From Delphinus delphis (lineage: Eukaryota > Chordata > Mammalia > Artiodactyla > Delphinidae), in NCBI RefSeq assembly GCF_949987515.2, contig NC_082696.1:56450947-56514946 (forward strand): a stretch of DNA of 64,000 bases, written 5' to 3'. Positions 22,960 through 34,605 of the stretch are shown here, piece after piece; position 1 is the stretch's first letter; each line of letters opens with the position of its first letter. The translations under genes were made by a program, and so were the position numbers. The notes beneath the pieces are model-generated. The model did no database searches. It was not told where the DNA came from and was given only the letters and a program-made list of their open reading frames with translations.

Positions 22960-24366
22960 TCTACTTCTCTTTCTAGCTCTCAGCCTATCTCATCTCCTTC
23001 ACGCTCAAACTTCTCCCAAGGATTTTCTATATTCACTGACTAATTTCCTTTTTCCTCAAACCTCTGTAATCTGACTGTGCTCTGTTGTGGCCCAATCACA
23101 CCACTGAAGAGCCTCCCTCCAAGGTCAGCAATGGTATCTGAGTAACTAAATTCACTGGATATTTTCAGGGCTCCTTTTACCTGACACTCAACAGTGCTTG
23201 TCACGGCAGGTTACTCCCTTTTAGAAACATTCTCTTTCCTTGGCTTCCACGACACCCCTCACTTAATTTTCCTTCAAAAATCTCTGCCCCTGCCTTCTCT
23301 GTCTTAACTCACTGGCCTCCCTCTCCCCATGCTAGCCACTAAATGTGGATATCTTCAAGTGCCATGCTTAGCACCTCTCACTGTAGAGGATGTATCTATC
23401 GACCTCTCTGGGGATCTCCTCTAACTCATGTCATAATCCATCCGATGATTCCCAAATTACTTCCAGCTCTAGGCCTGAATAACCAGCTGCCTACTAGATT
23501 TCTCCACTTGGATGTCTCAAAGGACGTTTAAGTTGTTTTCTCAAATCCAAAGTCACAGTTTTCCCCCAATGGTTTGAATGGCTTCATAAACCAACAACAA
23601 CAAAAGTAACTCCCTTTCTCTAACCCCACACATGGTTGATTAATCCATCTTACATAATTTACTTCTCTCTTCTCCCCTGAAACCAACTTGGCTCAAACTA
23701 TCACCTCACCCAGACTAGTGTAATAGCCTCTTAATCGGTTTCCCCAGGTCCATTTTGCCCAGCACAAGATCATTCTCCATGTAACTGTCAGAGTATTCAC
23801 CTTAAATTATAACCAAATGTCTCTCTGCTGCTTTAAATCCTTTGTTTTTGGGCTAAAGCACAAAGGCTTAATCTGACCTCTGAGACCTTGAATGATCTGG
23901 CCTCACTTCATGGCCTCGCTCTCCTTTCATACTGCTCTCTCTCCATTCCTCTGCTTCAACTTCATGTGTCTCCGCCCAGTTGACTGAATGTAACACCAGT
24001 TTCTCTTTCACCTTGAGCTTCTGAATAAGCTGGTCCTTCTGCCTAGAATACTCTTCCATCCCCCTCCCCATCTTTTACATGTAATTCTTACCCATCCTGA
24101 TTTCATATCTAACATTACTTCCTCAGGGAACCTTACCGACTCACAAGCTTGGGTCCGATCTCCTACTCCATGCTCTTCTAGCACCAAGTTTATTCCCTTC
24201 ATAGCCCTGTGTTTGCAATTAGATAATTATGCAATTATTTGAATAGTTTCTTGCCCACTACTATATCATATACCTTATGAAGGCAAAGACCATTCCTCTT
24301 TTGCTCACCAGGATTATTTCAGAACCTAGTAGAGTCCAGGGTATCCAGTACATATTAATTGAATGA
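22960..24366 (+). mobile_element. L2 LINE, ORF2 end and 3' UTR
   Basis: The upstream part retains L2 phrases: GGCTTCCACGACACCCCTCA, CCTCTCTGGGGATCTCC and TCTCCACTTGGATGTCTC at about 23502-23519. It continues through GTAATAGCCTCTTAATCGG, then ATGATCTGGCCTCACTTCATG, to a TATTAATTGAATGAAA end. About 1.4 kb of the L2 3' portion, with a possible unrelated or degraded stretch at 23540-23690. No usable reading frame remains. Confidence 0.8.
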
Positions 24367-24394
24367 AAGCACAGCATATTTCATTCATCCACTT

Positions 24395-25078
24395 CTTCCC
24401 ATTCCTACTGCCGCTCCAAAATCAGACCTGCATTATCACTTTCCTAGGCTACTGCAATACTCCTTAACTAGAATTCCCACCTCCCAGTCTCTTCCCCCTT
24501 TAGCACATATTACAATTCACTGCCAGATTAATCTTCCAGAAGCATAGCCCTGATCATTTCATTCCCAGCTCAAGAATCTTGAGTAGTTTTCTGTTGCCCA
24601 CAGAATAAATCCAACTTCCTTTTAGCCTCCAGCCAAACTTTCGAATCTTATTTCCCCACTAATCTTCATATGCCCTGTGTTCTAGTTAAAATGAACTGTG
24701 TGTGATCTGACACATTCTGTAATTTTTTTGCCACACATGGGATCCTTTTTTTTTCACGCTGTTTCCTACACCTAGAATATTTTACTAATGCCTCTACCAT
24801 CTCCACATACTCAAATCTTTGAGATTTTCTGAATTTAGCAAAAATCTAATTCCTCCAAGAAGCTCTTTTTGATTTCTTCCAACTAGAAATAATCTCTCTT
24901 GCTTCTGAATCCCCATCCTTCCTTTCCTGTACTTCTTAAATCAAGATTGTCATTTTCTACCATTCATTAGAGCTATTTATCATGTGCAAGCTCCACTAGA
25001 CTGCAAACTCTTTGGAGACGGGACTGGAACACCCAATCACTGCCTTGTGCTACACAAATATTCACTGAATTTTTGACT
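24395..25078 (+). mobile_element. Second L2 LINE 3' end, head-to-tail with the first
   Basis: Restarts at an internal L2 position (GGCTACTGCAATACTCC, equivalent to the part near 23720 of the previous copy). It continues through TAGTTTTCTGTTGCCCACAG and TCCAAGAAGCTCTTTTTGA to GACTGCAAACTCTTTGGAGA and a CAAATATTCACTGAATTTT end. Confidence 0.85.
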
Positions 25079-25904
25079 TGTGCAAGTATGTGAATTATTC
25101 TAGTAAGATGCTCATTAAAGATTATTTCATAATTAGAAAGGGAGAAAATCCATCTACATTACCACTCCTTTGAGGAAAGAAGTTGGTTTTCATTGACCCA
25201 GTAGGTAATTTTCTTTGTTTACTTGCTTAATTTCTTCTAATCACTAAAGTGGCAAAAAATGATACAGGAGAAAATTACACTTTTAGCCATTTCCTTCCCT
25301 TTTGATGGTAACTTCAGGAAACGTCTGCTAGAGATCCTTTCGATAGAATATAATTATAATCTATAGTTTTTATCTGTTTCTTGTTAATTCCATTCAGGGG
25401 CTCCTGATGGCAACTGAAATTCTTAGTTTTTCTTTTTGCCTGAACTGCCGCTTCCAGCTAGATCGGACAGCTCATGCTGTGCACCCAAGCCATTTCTCTC
25501 AAGGGGCTCCTGCTTCCTCTTTTGAAGTAAGGAGGCAAATCAGCGAGAGAAAGTGCCTTTCCTGACAAATTTAAAGCATTTAAAGGCAGAAAGAGGGAAT
25601 TAACCGATCAGCATAGCAATGTGGACTGTTGTCACAACTTTATTCTCAAAAATTCAGAATCAAGTGAATTCTAGGAAAATGAATTCAGATTAAGAGATCT
25701 CATAATTATGGCTTTAAACTTGTTTTGTACATTTAGTGTAGTTATATAAATACAAGATATTGTTAATACTAACCAGATGTGATCCAAAAGACTGATACAG
25801 ATATAACATTTAATTATGCATGAAGGATGTACCACATAATGTTTGAGAACCTAAAGTTTTTAAACAGGAAGTGACTCCATTCCTACCTCTTAGGCAGAGT
25901 GGCC
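25079..25904. other. Unclassified DNA
   Basis: No gene seen. 25385-25560 is less AT-rich than its surroundings and shows no repeat I recognise, so it may be unique sequence. Confidence 0.4.
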
Positions 25905-26110
25905 CACTACAGTGAAAGTCAGGAAACCTGGCTCCATCTGCCCCTTGCTGATCATGAGTCACTGGGTAAAGTACTAGACCTCTCTGAGCTGAAGATTTGT
26001 TTTCCCTGAAATGAAAAGAATATCTATTCTGCTGCCTCTCTGGATATTTTCTGAGAATAAAATGAGAACAAATGAAATATACAAAAGCATGCTGTGAACT
26101 GAAAGCATAA
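25905..26110 (+). mobile_element. MIR SINE
   Basis: AGTCAGGAAACCTGGCTCC, TGATCATGAGTCACTGGGTAA and CCTCTCTGAGCTGAAGATT follow the MIR core order. Ends decayed. Confidence 0.65.
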
Positions 26111-27049
26111 GATTTCAGTGACACATTTTCAGCCTGAGTTAATATATGACATGAAATTCAAATATTTCCAAAAATATTTACCATAAACCAAATTTTAATT
26201 TTGTCTACCCTTATGAAAGGCGATAATAGCACACATTCATACATAATTGAGTGTAGTCCTTATTTCTTCAAATAATCTGTTTGATTTAGGTAAGACTACT
26301 ACCTTGAGCCTCTTCTTACATGGCCTATTCCCTCAAGGTTGAAATCAGTCCTCATTTTCTCTTCACCTTTTCCAGATTTCCAAAATCTGATTTAAAATGC
26401 TGATCTTAGCAGTAGACAGACTGAGCCAATGGATACCAATTTGTGGTTGTCCTTATTACCTTACACAGTTCTTCCTTCAAGCTATATCTCAACACCTATT
26501 CACTTATCCTACCATCATTCATTCAATAGCATTTACTGAGCACATATTATATGGAAGGCAGTAGAGAATGCATTTAATGTAGAGAATACAAATTTGTGTT
26601 TGATTCTATCTTGGCTTTCAGGAGTTTACACTTCTGATAGAGGAGATAAAACATGCAGACAGGTAATACTGTCAGAGAATGGTTCAGTGTCAACAAAAAA
26701 CAGAAATTTTTTTTATCTGTGGAAGCTTTATTCTAAGAAAGTAGCTTAGACATTCATGCTGTCCCAGGAAGCTTACTGAAAGGATATTTTTTACTTTTCT
26801 CAGGAGCAGTTATGTATGTAAATGCTCAGAATACTAGGCTAGCAGCATCTGTTAACTTTCTTCACATGTTTAAACAACATTCTTCTTTACCAAGACCAGG
26901 AGACCTCCTGAATCTAATCAAGGCCCTCCCAGACTGTGTTGCTGTTTCATTTTTAGGCATGAGACAATGATGTTTTTAATATGTCCAGTAGCACTGACTC
27001 CAAATGAAAATAGAACCCAATATGGCACTTTTAAGTTAAATAAGATGTT
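26111..27049 (-). repeat. Unclassified DNA containing a minus-strand L2 3' end
   Basis: At about 26510-26690, TCATTCATTCAATAGCATTTACTGAGCACATATTA and later CAGGAGTTTACACTTCTGAT form the reverse complement of an L2 3' end. The rest is unclassified, with no gene seen. Confidence 0.5.
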
Positions 27050-27190
27050 AGAAATCTTCTGATTCAAGCTCTTATTTTACAGATTTGGCAAATTGAAGCC
27101 CAAAGAAATTAGCTTGAGGTTCTATAAGTAACTAGTAACTAATCTATGACTGTTGCTCCTCCCAGGCCAGTGTCTGTTCTACTACACTTC
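27050..27190 (-). mobile_element. Probable MIR fragment
   Basis: TATTTTACAGATTTGGCAAATTGAAGCCCA and the following AGTAACTAGTAACTAA stretch resemble the reverse complement of the MIR 3' half. Confidence 0.5.
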
Positions 27191-27214
27191 AAAATAATGC
27201 TTTGCACAGCTGGA

Positions 27215-28540
27215 AACCATAAACAAAATGAAAAGGCCACCTACTGAATGAAAGAAAACATTTGCAAATCATATATCTGATATGCGATTAATATCCAAAG
27301 TGTATAAGAGTATAAAACTCATTAGTAAAAAAACCCAAACAGGGCTTCCCTGGTGGCGCAGTGGTTGAGAGTCCGCCTGCCGATGCGGGGGACACGGGTT
27401 CGTGCCCCGGTCCGGGAGGATCCCACATGCCGCGGAGCAGCTAGGCCCGTGAGCCATGGCCGCTGAGCCTGCGCGTCCGGAGCCTGTGCTCCGCAACGGG
27501 ATAGGCCACAACAGTGAGAGGCCCGCGTACCACCAAAAAAAAAAAAAAACCACCCAAACAATCCAATAAAAAATGGGCAGAGGATCTGAATAAACATTTT
27601 TCCACAGAAGACATACAGAGGGCCAACAGGTACATGAAAAGAGGCTCATCATAACTAGTCATCAGGGAAATGCAAATGAAAACCACAGTGATGTATCACC
27701 TCATACCTGTTAGAATGGCTATTATCAAAAAGACAAGAAAAAAAGTGTTGGTGAGCATGTGAAGAAAAGGGAAGCCTCTTGCACTGCTGGTAGGAATGCG
27801 AATTGGTGCAGCCACTATGGAGAACGGTATGGAGGTTCCTCGAAAAATTAAAAATAGAACTATCATGTGATACAGTAATTCCACTTCTGAGTATTTATCC
27901 AAGGAAAATGAGAACAGTGACTCAAAAAGATATATGCACCCCCCATGTTCACTGCAGCATTATTTAAAATAACCAGGATATGGAAGCAATCTAACTGTCC
28001 ATTGATGGATGAATGCATAAAGAAGGTGTGATTAAATATAATGGAATATTATTCAGTCATAGGAAAAGAAGGAAATCCTACTATTTGCGACAACATGGAC
28101 AAAACCTGAGGGCATTATGCTAAGAGAAATAAGTCAAACACAGAAAGACAAATACCATATGATCTCATTTATATGTGGAATCTAAACAAACAAAAAAGTC
28201 AAGTTCATAGATACACAGAACAGATTGGTAGTTGCTGGCAGTGGGGGTTGGAGGCTGGGCGAAATGGGTGAAGAGGGTCAAAGGGTACCAACTTGCAGAT
28301 ATAAGATAAGTAAGTCATGGGGATGTAATGTACAGCATGGTGACTAGAGTTAATAATACTGTATTACGTATTTGAAAGTTCTTTAGAGAGTAAATCTTAA
28401 AAGTTCCCATCACAAGAAAAAAAATTGCAGTTATACATGGTGATGAATGGTAATCATTTTGCAATACATACAAATATCTAATTATCATGTACACATGAAG
28501 CTAATGTTGTATGTCAATTATATCTCAATTTAAATTTTCT
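27215..28540 (+). mobile_element. Old L1 ORF2 C-terminal region and 3' UTR, split by a SINE
   Basis: It matches the equivalent region of the full-length L1 from about 54229 onward: ACCATAAACAAAATGAAAAG, then AAAAATGGGCAGAGGATCTG after the SINE, TCTTGCACTGCTGGTAGGAA, and an ORF2 end near 28050. The 3' UTR ends at TGTCAATTATATCTCAATTT (about 28513-28532). Stops and frameshifts throughout. The 3' UTR differs from that of the younger L1s, which marks an older subfamily. Confidence 0.9.
27342..27551 (+). mobile_element. CHR-type SINE (about 200 bp) inside an old L1
   Basis: Close to the family consensus: box A TGGCGCAGTGG at 27354-27364, box B GGTTCGTGCCC at 27397-27407, and an A-rich tail. Target-site duplication ACCCAAACA at 27333-27341 and 27552-27560. 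It splits the L1 ORF2 remnant, so it is younger than that L1. Frames of 80-130 codons on the minus strand here are repeat shadows. Confidence 0.95.
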
Positions 28541-31149
28541 TTTTAATTTAGAAGTTTTAAAAAGGACTTTGTCTTTCAGAGATGAAGATGCAGGAAGAAA
28601 AAATAAATCCTATGGAAGGATGAAAGAAGCTCTGGGCTCCACGACCCTACCTATTTAAAGCTTCTCTTCCCTCAACACTGCCTCTGCCAATCATTGTGAA
28701 GAGAAGTGTGGTCCCAGAACAGACACTGAATTCCCATTCCTGAGACCAACACTGGTTCCACCTCCATTTAATTAACTCTGACCAGAAACATGTTGCCCTT
28801 TTCTGAAAAATTAGAAATCAAATTAGAAGAATTTTAAGACTCTTAGAGTTCCAAACCTCAGTGATATTTTTTCTTCTCTTGCCTTCTTAACCCCATTCAC
28901 AAAGATAAACCTCAGCAATAATAGATGTGCTTTAGGTCTGCTCACTGGCTCTAGAATGGAATGCTAACAGTCTAGGCGGAAAATGCTTTCGCAGTGTGTT
29001 CACTCTCATCCCTTCCCTTGATCCTGAGGTAGAAGAGGCAAGCATTGCTATTGAAGAAACCACACAGAAGAAGCATGTGTAGAGGGTACTTCTAGATTCT
29101 TCCAACCCCAAATCAAATGTAGTTATCTCCAAATTATTCCAAAAAGAAAAGTAAGAACTTTTCAGGTAAAATTCCAAATATCTCTAAGTTTTTATTCCCT
29201 GTTTCTTTTGCAATTCAACTCTCTTTTCAGTCAAAACTTACACTGTACTGAATCTTTTCTGCAAAGATCCAGAGATTGCTAGCTCACGAGGGCTAGTAGC
29301 ATGAATTGAGTCTCAGTGCCTAACGCAATGACTGGGCATAGAAGGCACTTAATTGTTTTTTAATATATCAATTAGCAGCTTCAAACAAACACATAATTGT
29401 CATTATTTCCAAATGATGCATGACAGTTATCATCCATTTTTTAATTCATGTGTATGATTATGAGCTTGATATATTAATACTGACTTACCCAGAAATAACA
29501 GTTATATCACTATGCTCACCTTACAGTTAATTTCTCCGTTTTTAGGATTTGATTCTCCTTTTGTCTGGATCCCAACCACCCAGTTCATCATGCCTATGCT
29601 GGGTACTATATTAAATAATTGTAGATTCTCACTGAAGACAAAATATGCCAACACAAACCCTTTAAAAATTATTTTTGCTGCATAAATAATCTGGTTGCTT
29701 ACAAAAGTTGTCCATGTAGATAACTGAGAAGACTATGAGGTCAGGAGAAAATCACTTCATTTTATATATTCTAAAACCTTTCACATTAACATCTTTGATC
29801 TAATTAACACGTTCCTTTGTCATGAAATGAATTTAGGGTCTACTACTTCAAAGAAGTCATAATCATTTGGACTTTCTTTGCATTTTCATTCTTCAATCAT
29901 ATATGAACGTTATTTGCTTGAAAAATTTGCTCTCACTTGACTCCTAACACTTCCCTCAAAATTCATCATAGATGAAAAGTTCTAAAGTAATACTGAGTTT
30001 TTCATTTTTAGCAATATGTAAGAATGACTTCATTCTTCCCCTGAAGAAGCTTTTTTTGAAGTTAGTATGAGATCTGCAATAGAAGAAGCAGAAGGGAATT
30101 AAAACTCTAACTGTGAAAGTATTTGTAAATGAACACAAAAATAAGATTAGAGATCTAGAAAACCTCAGACCTTTCAACTCCACAGCCACATCAGTTTTAA
30201 CCCATGGATTGGTATATCCAAAAGTGGGTGTGGAAAATATTCTATTTCTGTAATGAAAGAGTACAGTGCTCTGAACATAGTCAGACTAATTGGTGAATTC
30301 TAGAGCACTGGACTTGTTACTTGGATACTGGGTCATTCTTTGTCCCCCCTAAGTCCACATTTATCTCAATGTTAAATAAATTAATTAACATTTCTGGGTG
30401 TCATTTTCTGATTGTGCTGTGAGGATAATAAAAATGTGTCACTTTTCTACTTTACAAGTGCTGGTTGTACAAGGATGTTGGTTATCTACAATATGTCCCA
30501 AGTAGTCTAAGGACAGCACTATGCAGAACTACATAGAACTGAAGGGATTGCTAAAGAGAAACAGTAATGGAGAAAAAAAATGAGAAAATTTATGTACTGG
30601 CTGAATTGCAAGTTTTAAAAGGTGATCAAGTTATTTCTCCAATAATTTCTGTCATTTCAATGCATTTGATACAAAAAAAGTCACAAAATCATTATTAAAT
30701 GTTACATGGTAGACAGACGGTGTTCTCTTGACAATATAGCAAAAGTTCATGAATGGAAGGCTAAGTGTTACTTGTGTTGGCGGGGATGCTAAAAAAAAAT
30801 ATGGACACTTCCTATTTAAGGCAAACATTTCAAGAACAGACCAGATTGCTCAGTTCTGATTTTTCAGCAAAGAGGAAGAACAGTGGGTGCTTTCATTTTT
30901 CCTCTGAGGAAGGGCCTTGGTCAGAGGGCTCCCATCATTCCTTATTTGCACAGGATCCTGCCTTATCTTTTGGCCTGAACTCTCAGATGCCACTGATTTC
31001 ACAACAATTTACTATGATCACATTGTGAGTAATTGGCAATATCTTGATTTATATACTGTAAGCTGCAAAATGAACATGGCACATGACAAAGCATATAGAA
31101 TTACATCATCCATGTCCTTGGGGCAAAATCAGCAACAATGACGTGATAA
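28541..31149. other. Unclassified DNA with a weak L2 fragment
   Basis: No gene recognised. About 29265-29365 (GCTAGCTCACGAGGGCTAG, then CAATGACTGGGCATAGAAGG) looks like a short plus-strand L2 3' end. The remainder is AT-rich without recognisable family. Confidence 0.4.
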
Positions 31150-31163
31150 AGATTTTTTATTCT

Positions 31164-31290
31164 GGGACTTCCCCGGCAGTCCAGTGGTTAAGACTCTGCC
31201 TTCCAATGCAGCAGGTGTGGGTTCAATCCCTGGTTGGGAATCTAAGATCCCACATGCCATGGGGTGCAGCCAAAAACTTAAAAAAAAAAA
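31164..31290 (+). mobile_element. Short CHR-1/Bov-tA-like tRNA-derived SINE
   Basis: Head GGGACTTCCCCGGCAGTCCA, box A-like AGTCCAGTGGTTAAG, box B GGTTCAATCCC (about 31219-31229), a CCACATGCCATGGGGTGCAG end and an A-rich tail. Target-site duplication is imperfect: AGATTTTTTATTCT (31150-31163) versus AGATATTTTACTCT (31291-31304), 12 of 14 matching, so it is older than the 200-bp copies. Confidence 0.9.
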
Positions 31291-31304
31291 AGATATTTTA
31301 CTCT

Positions 31305-32059
31305 AATGCCCTTACAAAGAAGATATTTAATCTGACTCCAATATTCACATTATGGAAAACAGCCATAATTCATCTAATATTTATATAGCAGCTTTCTCTA
31401 AGGAAAGTGTTTTCATGACATGAGTATTTTTAGAACAGTTAAAAGCAAGTTTTGTTTTCTTTTTAACAGAGAAGTTACATTGTATTTAACAGCATAGCTA
31501 GCACTGGAACCCAGGTTGCCTGTCTCTTATGCAGTATTCTATGCCACACTTCATTCATCCTTTCTTCAGTGAGCTGATGAATAACTCCTACGTGTCAAAT
31601 ACAGTGATTGATACTCTGAAAAGAGTACACAGCTTTGGAGTCTGAGGGTTGTGGTTTTGCAAATGAGTCTAATCATTACTAAATGCATGATCATGGGCAA
31701 GAGATTCATGAGCTCTTTGACACTTTCTTTCATGTGTGATGCGGATATCTACCAGACTCCACTGCTTTGAAATGGGAATGCTCTGAGTAGGTAAAGTGTC
31801 TGGTATAGTATAGATGCTCAATACACGCAAAAGAGGAAAAAGAGAAGGAAGAGGAGAAGCGGGAGGACTACGAAGAAAACAGAATGAAATGGAGAAGTGA
31901 AGATATGATTATTCATTTTTGGCTTCAACTCCTTCACTTTAACCACAGTCATTGTTATTCTCTTTGCTATCTCCCCAAATCCAAAACACAACCATAATGG
32001 GAGTTCTCATCAGCATGGATAAAGCCAGCTGTTTACCCTAAATTGGCAAAGAGCCGATG
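31305..32059. repeat. Unclassified DNA with two MIR fragments
   Basis: 31485-31560 (TAGCTAGCACTGGAACCCAG) is a likely minus-strand MIR piece. 31620-31830 (ATGATCATGGGCAAGAGATTC, later GTAAAGTGTCTGGTATAGTA) is a plus-strand MIR. 31835-31880 is purine-rich. No gene seen. Confidence 0.55.
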
Positions 32060-32204
32060 ACAGTGTCTCTGCACCACCTTTCTTTAAAACGTTTCTGCCT
32101 CAGGCTTCCTTTCTGCTCTTTCTCTTCCCTGATGCCTGCTCTCTCCTTGATCCCCATCATTCTTTGCACCTGGTTTTGTTTCCTTCCACTCCTCCTACCT
32201 TCTT

Positions 32205-32412
32205 CTTTTTTTTTTATTTTTGCGGTATGCGGGCCTCTCACTGTTGTGGCTTCTCCCGCTGCGGAGCACAGGCTCTGGACGCGCAGGCTCAGCGGCCATG
32301 GCTCAGGGGTCCAGCTGCTCCGCGGCATGTGGTATCCTCCTGGACCGGGGCACGAACCCGTGTCCCCTGCATTGGCAGGTGGACTCTCAACCACTGCGCC
32401 ACCAGGGAAGCC
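32205..32412 (-). mobile_element. CHR-type SINE (about 200 bp)
   Basis: Minus-strand copy with a poly-T start (its A-tail), a full GC-rich body and a head ending in CCACCAGGGAAGCC. Perfect 14-bp target-site duplication CCTCCTACCTTCTT at 32191-32204 and 32413-32426. All three long plus-strand frames across 32057-32488 are readings of the SINE antisense strand. Confidence 0.95.
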
Positions 32413-33445
32413 CCTCCTACCTTCTTTATTGTCTCCTCTTCATTCTCAGCTTCTAAACACAGCTTTCCCTGAAAGTTCTATCCTGTGAATTTATCCCTTC
32501 TTCCTGTATATTCTCCTTCCCCATGATCTCATCCACTCTCATAACTTCAGCAAACCAAACCTCCTCCTCCTCCTGAGCCCAACATTCCCACTGGGCTCCA
32601 AATCTGCATTTTCAACTGTCTGCTTGGCAGCTCAGCTAAAGTGCCCTGCATTCATCTCTAACTACTCAGGACAGCTCTCCTTTGCCCTCCAGATCACTGT
32701 CCATCCTGCTGTGTGCCCTGGAGGCTGACCCAAATGGAAGACATTAGCAGCTCTCTTGACCTCTGGCTTCAAGTTGTGCTTGGTCAGTGGGGGAGACCTC
32801 ACAAGAAAGTGGAAGTGGAGAGGAGAATAAGCCCAGGATATTTACCCTGAAGTTGCTCTGGACCAGCTGCCTCTTTCTACTACAGGCTTTCTGCTCCACG
32901 CAATTCTTTCCTGGGTTCTGATAATGCTTCTGTCCCACACCACTTCAGACCTAGCAATGTTGATGGTCCCTGCTCTAACAAGTGCCAAAGAACTACATTA
33001 TCTATCCCTTATGGTTTCCCCCAAGCCAACCAATCACACCTTTGAAAACAGTACTTTTATTAAACTCTCCTCCAGTGACCCAAATTGAATGTGCCATTTG
33101 TTTCCTAACTGGACTCTATGCAACGCTTCTTACATTCTTACTAACTCTCCAATCCCTCTCAATAATCCAGGAGCTAGAGTATTGCAATAATGCACAACTC
33201 AGCTTCTCCCCTCTTATCTCTCTCTACCCTCCTATCTGCCAGACCATATTTCTTGTACCATAGCATCAAACCTACTCTTCTTTTCCTCAAACCCTTTCAG
33301 TGGCTCCACATTTCCAAGTCAATGAAGTCTGGGCATTTCACTTAATATTTAGGCCCCGCTGCAGTAAGGCCACCCTGTCTTTCTAACTTCATTTCCTACC
33401 ACTTCTCCAAGTATACCTTAGATCCAGATGCATTCAACTATTCTA

Positions 33446-33475
33446 AAATAGTGAATATTCAAAAATTCACTATTT
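33446..33475. repeat. Perfect 11-bp hairpin
   Basis: AAATAGTGAAT (33446-33456) and its exact reverse complement (33465-33475) flank an 8-nt loop. It lies inside decayed L2 sequence. Confidence 0.85.
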
Positions 33476-33812
33476 CAAAACATAGACCACTTCCCCACTG
33501 GCACAGCTCCGCTCATGCACTTCTTTCTCCAATCCCTTTGCTCTCCACCAAACAAAATCTTATCTCTTCATGTCCATCCTAAATGTCATCCTTTTTAGGA
33601 ATTTCAGTTACATGAACTAGTTTCTGCTCTTCAATTCCACATGAATTATTTGTACTTTTCTTATTTGTTCTTAATTATAATTATTTGTGTTCTATCTTAG
33701 CTCCACTATTGAATTGCGGGGCGTCTTAAAGACAAAGCCTGCATCTTGACCCCTTTTTTATATTTGATGTATACATATTGCCCTGTTAAATAAATAATTG
33801 TTAACTGAAATG

Positions 33813-34449
33813 GCAGGTTAAACTTTTCATGATATTATCATATGGTACGTGCATATTTTGATATATATATGAGCTACTAGCCAAAAATTATGAAAAATAT
33901 GCCGGTTCTGGTTCTTGATATAACACATACCTCTTTGGCAGTGTATAATTGTGTCATTCTTTCTCTCTCTATTTGTAGTTTTGTATCTATGTATAGTAAA
34001 AAATAGAGGAATTTCCTCACCAATTCTATTATTGCATTTGCATGCAGAAAGGAATCATATGGGACTTTGCTGTATTGGATTTTGTCCCACATGTCATGTA
34101 GGAAGCTAGGGGTCGAGTGCTGTCACGAAGACTAAGTTCAATGTCAAAAATCAAAAAAATGCCAACTTTTATGACTCAAGATGAAAGGGTAATATTTGCT
34201 GGCCTATTTGCTACCCCATGTATACTAGTTCATTGCTGCTCAGAATCAGGGCAGAGCGAGAATAGCACTTCCAAATTTCCAACAAGACAGGAGAAAGCTG
34301 CACTCAGCCCAACTCTAGTACAGCTCTTTCATTTTCACGTTAGCCATCTTGTCCAAAGTCAGGTTGTTGGTGGCTGGTTGAGCATAACAAAACAGAGTAT
34401 TAGAGGATCTTAGAGCTAAGATGGTTAGCTTGTCTGTTTATTGGCACCT
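33813..34449. other. Unclassified DNA
   Basis: No gene or recognisable repeat. A frame of 98 codons at 34117-34413 has no recognisable domain. Confidence 0.4.
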
Positions 34450-34605
34450 TCACCGATTCATTCAGTTACTCATCGAATACAAATTTGTGGAGTGCCTACA
34501 ATGTGCTAGCCATGGGGAATTAGCAAATACTAAAGAAAAAAAAAGTAATAAAAATTACAAAGAAATGCTTAAGGGAACTCACAGTCTGGTTGGGAAGGAA
34601 TAGAG
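34450..34605 (-). mobile_element. L2 LINE 3' end
   Basis: GATTCATTCAGTTACTCATCG, then TGGAGTGCCTACAATGTGCTAG and later GAACTCACAGTCTGGTTGGG form the reverse complement of the L2 terminus. Confidence 0.65.

Larger units (their letters stand above)
32060..33812 (+). mobile_element. L2 LINE remnant, interrupted by a SINE
   Basis: The best part is 33160-33812: AGTATTGCAATAATGCAC, CCCTTTCAGTGGCTCCACAT, then the CTTTGCTCTCCACC region and AAAGACAAAGCCTGCATCTTG. 32530-32750 retains L2 phrases such as TCTCATAACTTCAGC and CAACTGTCTGCTTGGCAGC. The middle (about 32750-33030) and the part before the SINE are weak. A perfect 11-bp hairpin lies at 33446-33475. No intact frame. Confidence 0.6.

Noticed and set aside
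27269..27686. Minus-strand frames of 81-127 codons with membrane-like segments
   Set aside because: They combine antisense SINE and antisense L1 sequence. The hydrophobic parts come from poly-A read as phenylalanine.
32057..32488. Three overlapping plus-strand frames of 78-143 codons
   Set aside because: They are translations of the antisense strand of the CHR SINE at 32205-32412. The same peptide phrases recur at every 200-bp CHR copy.
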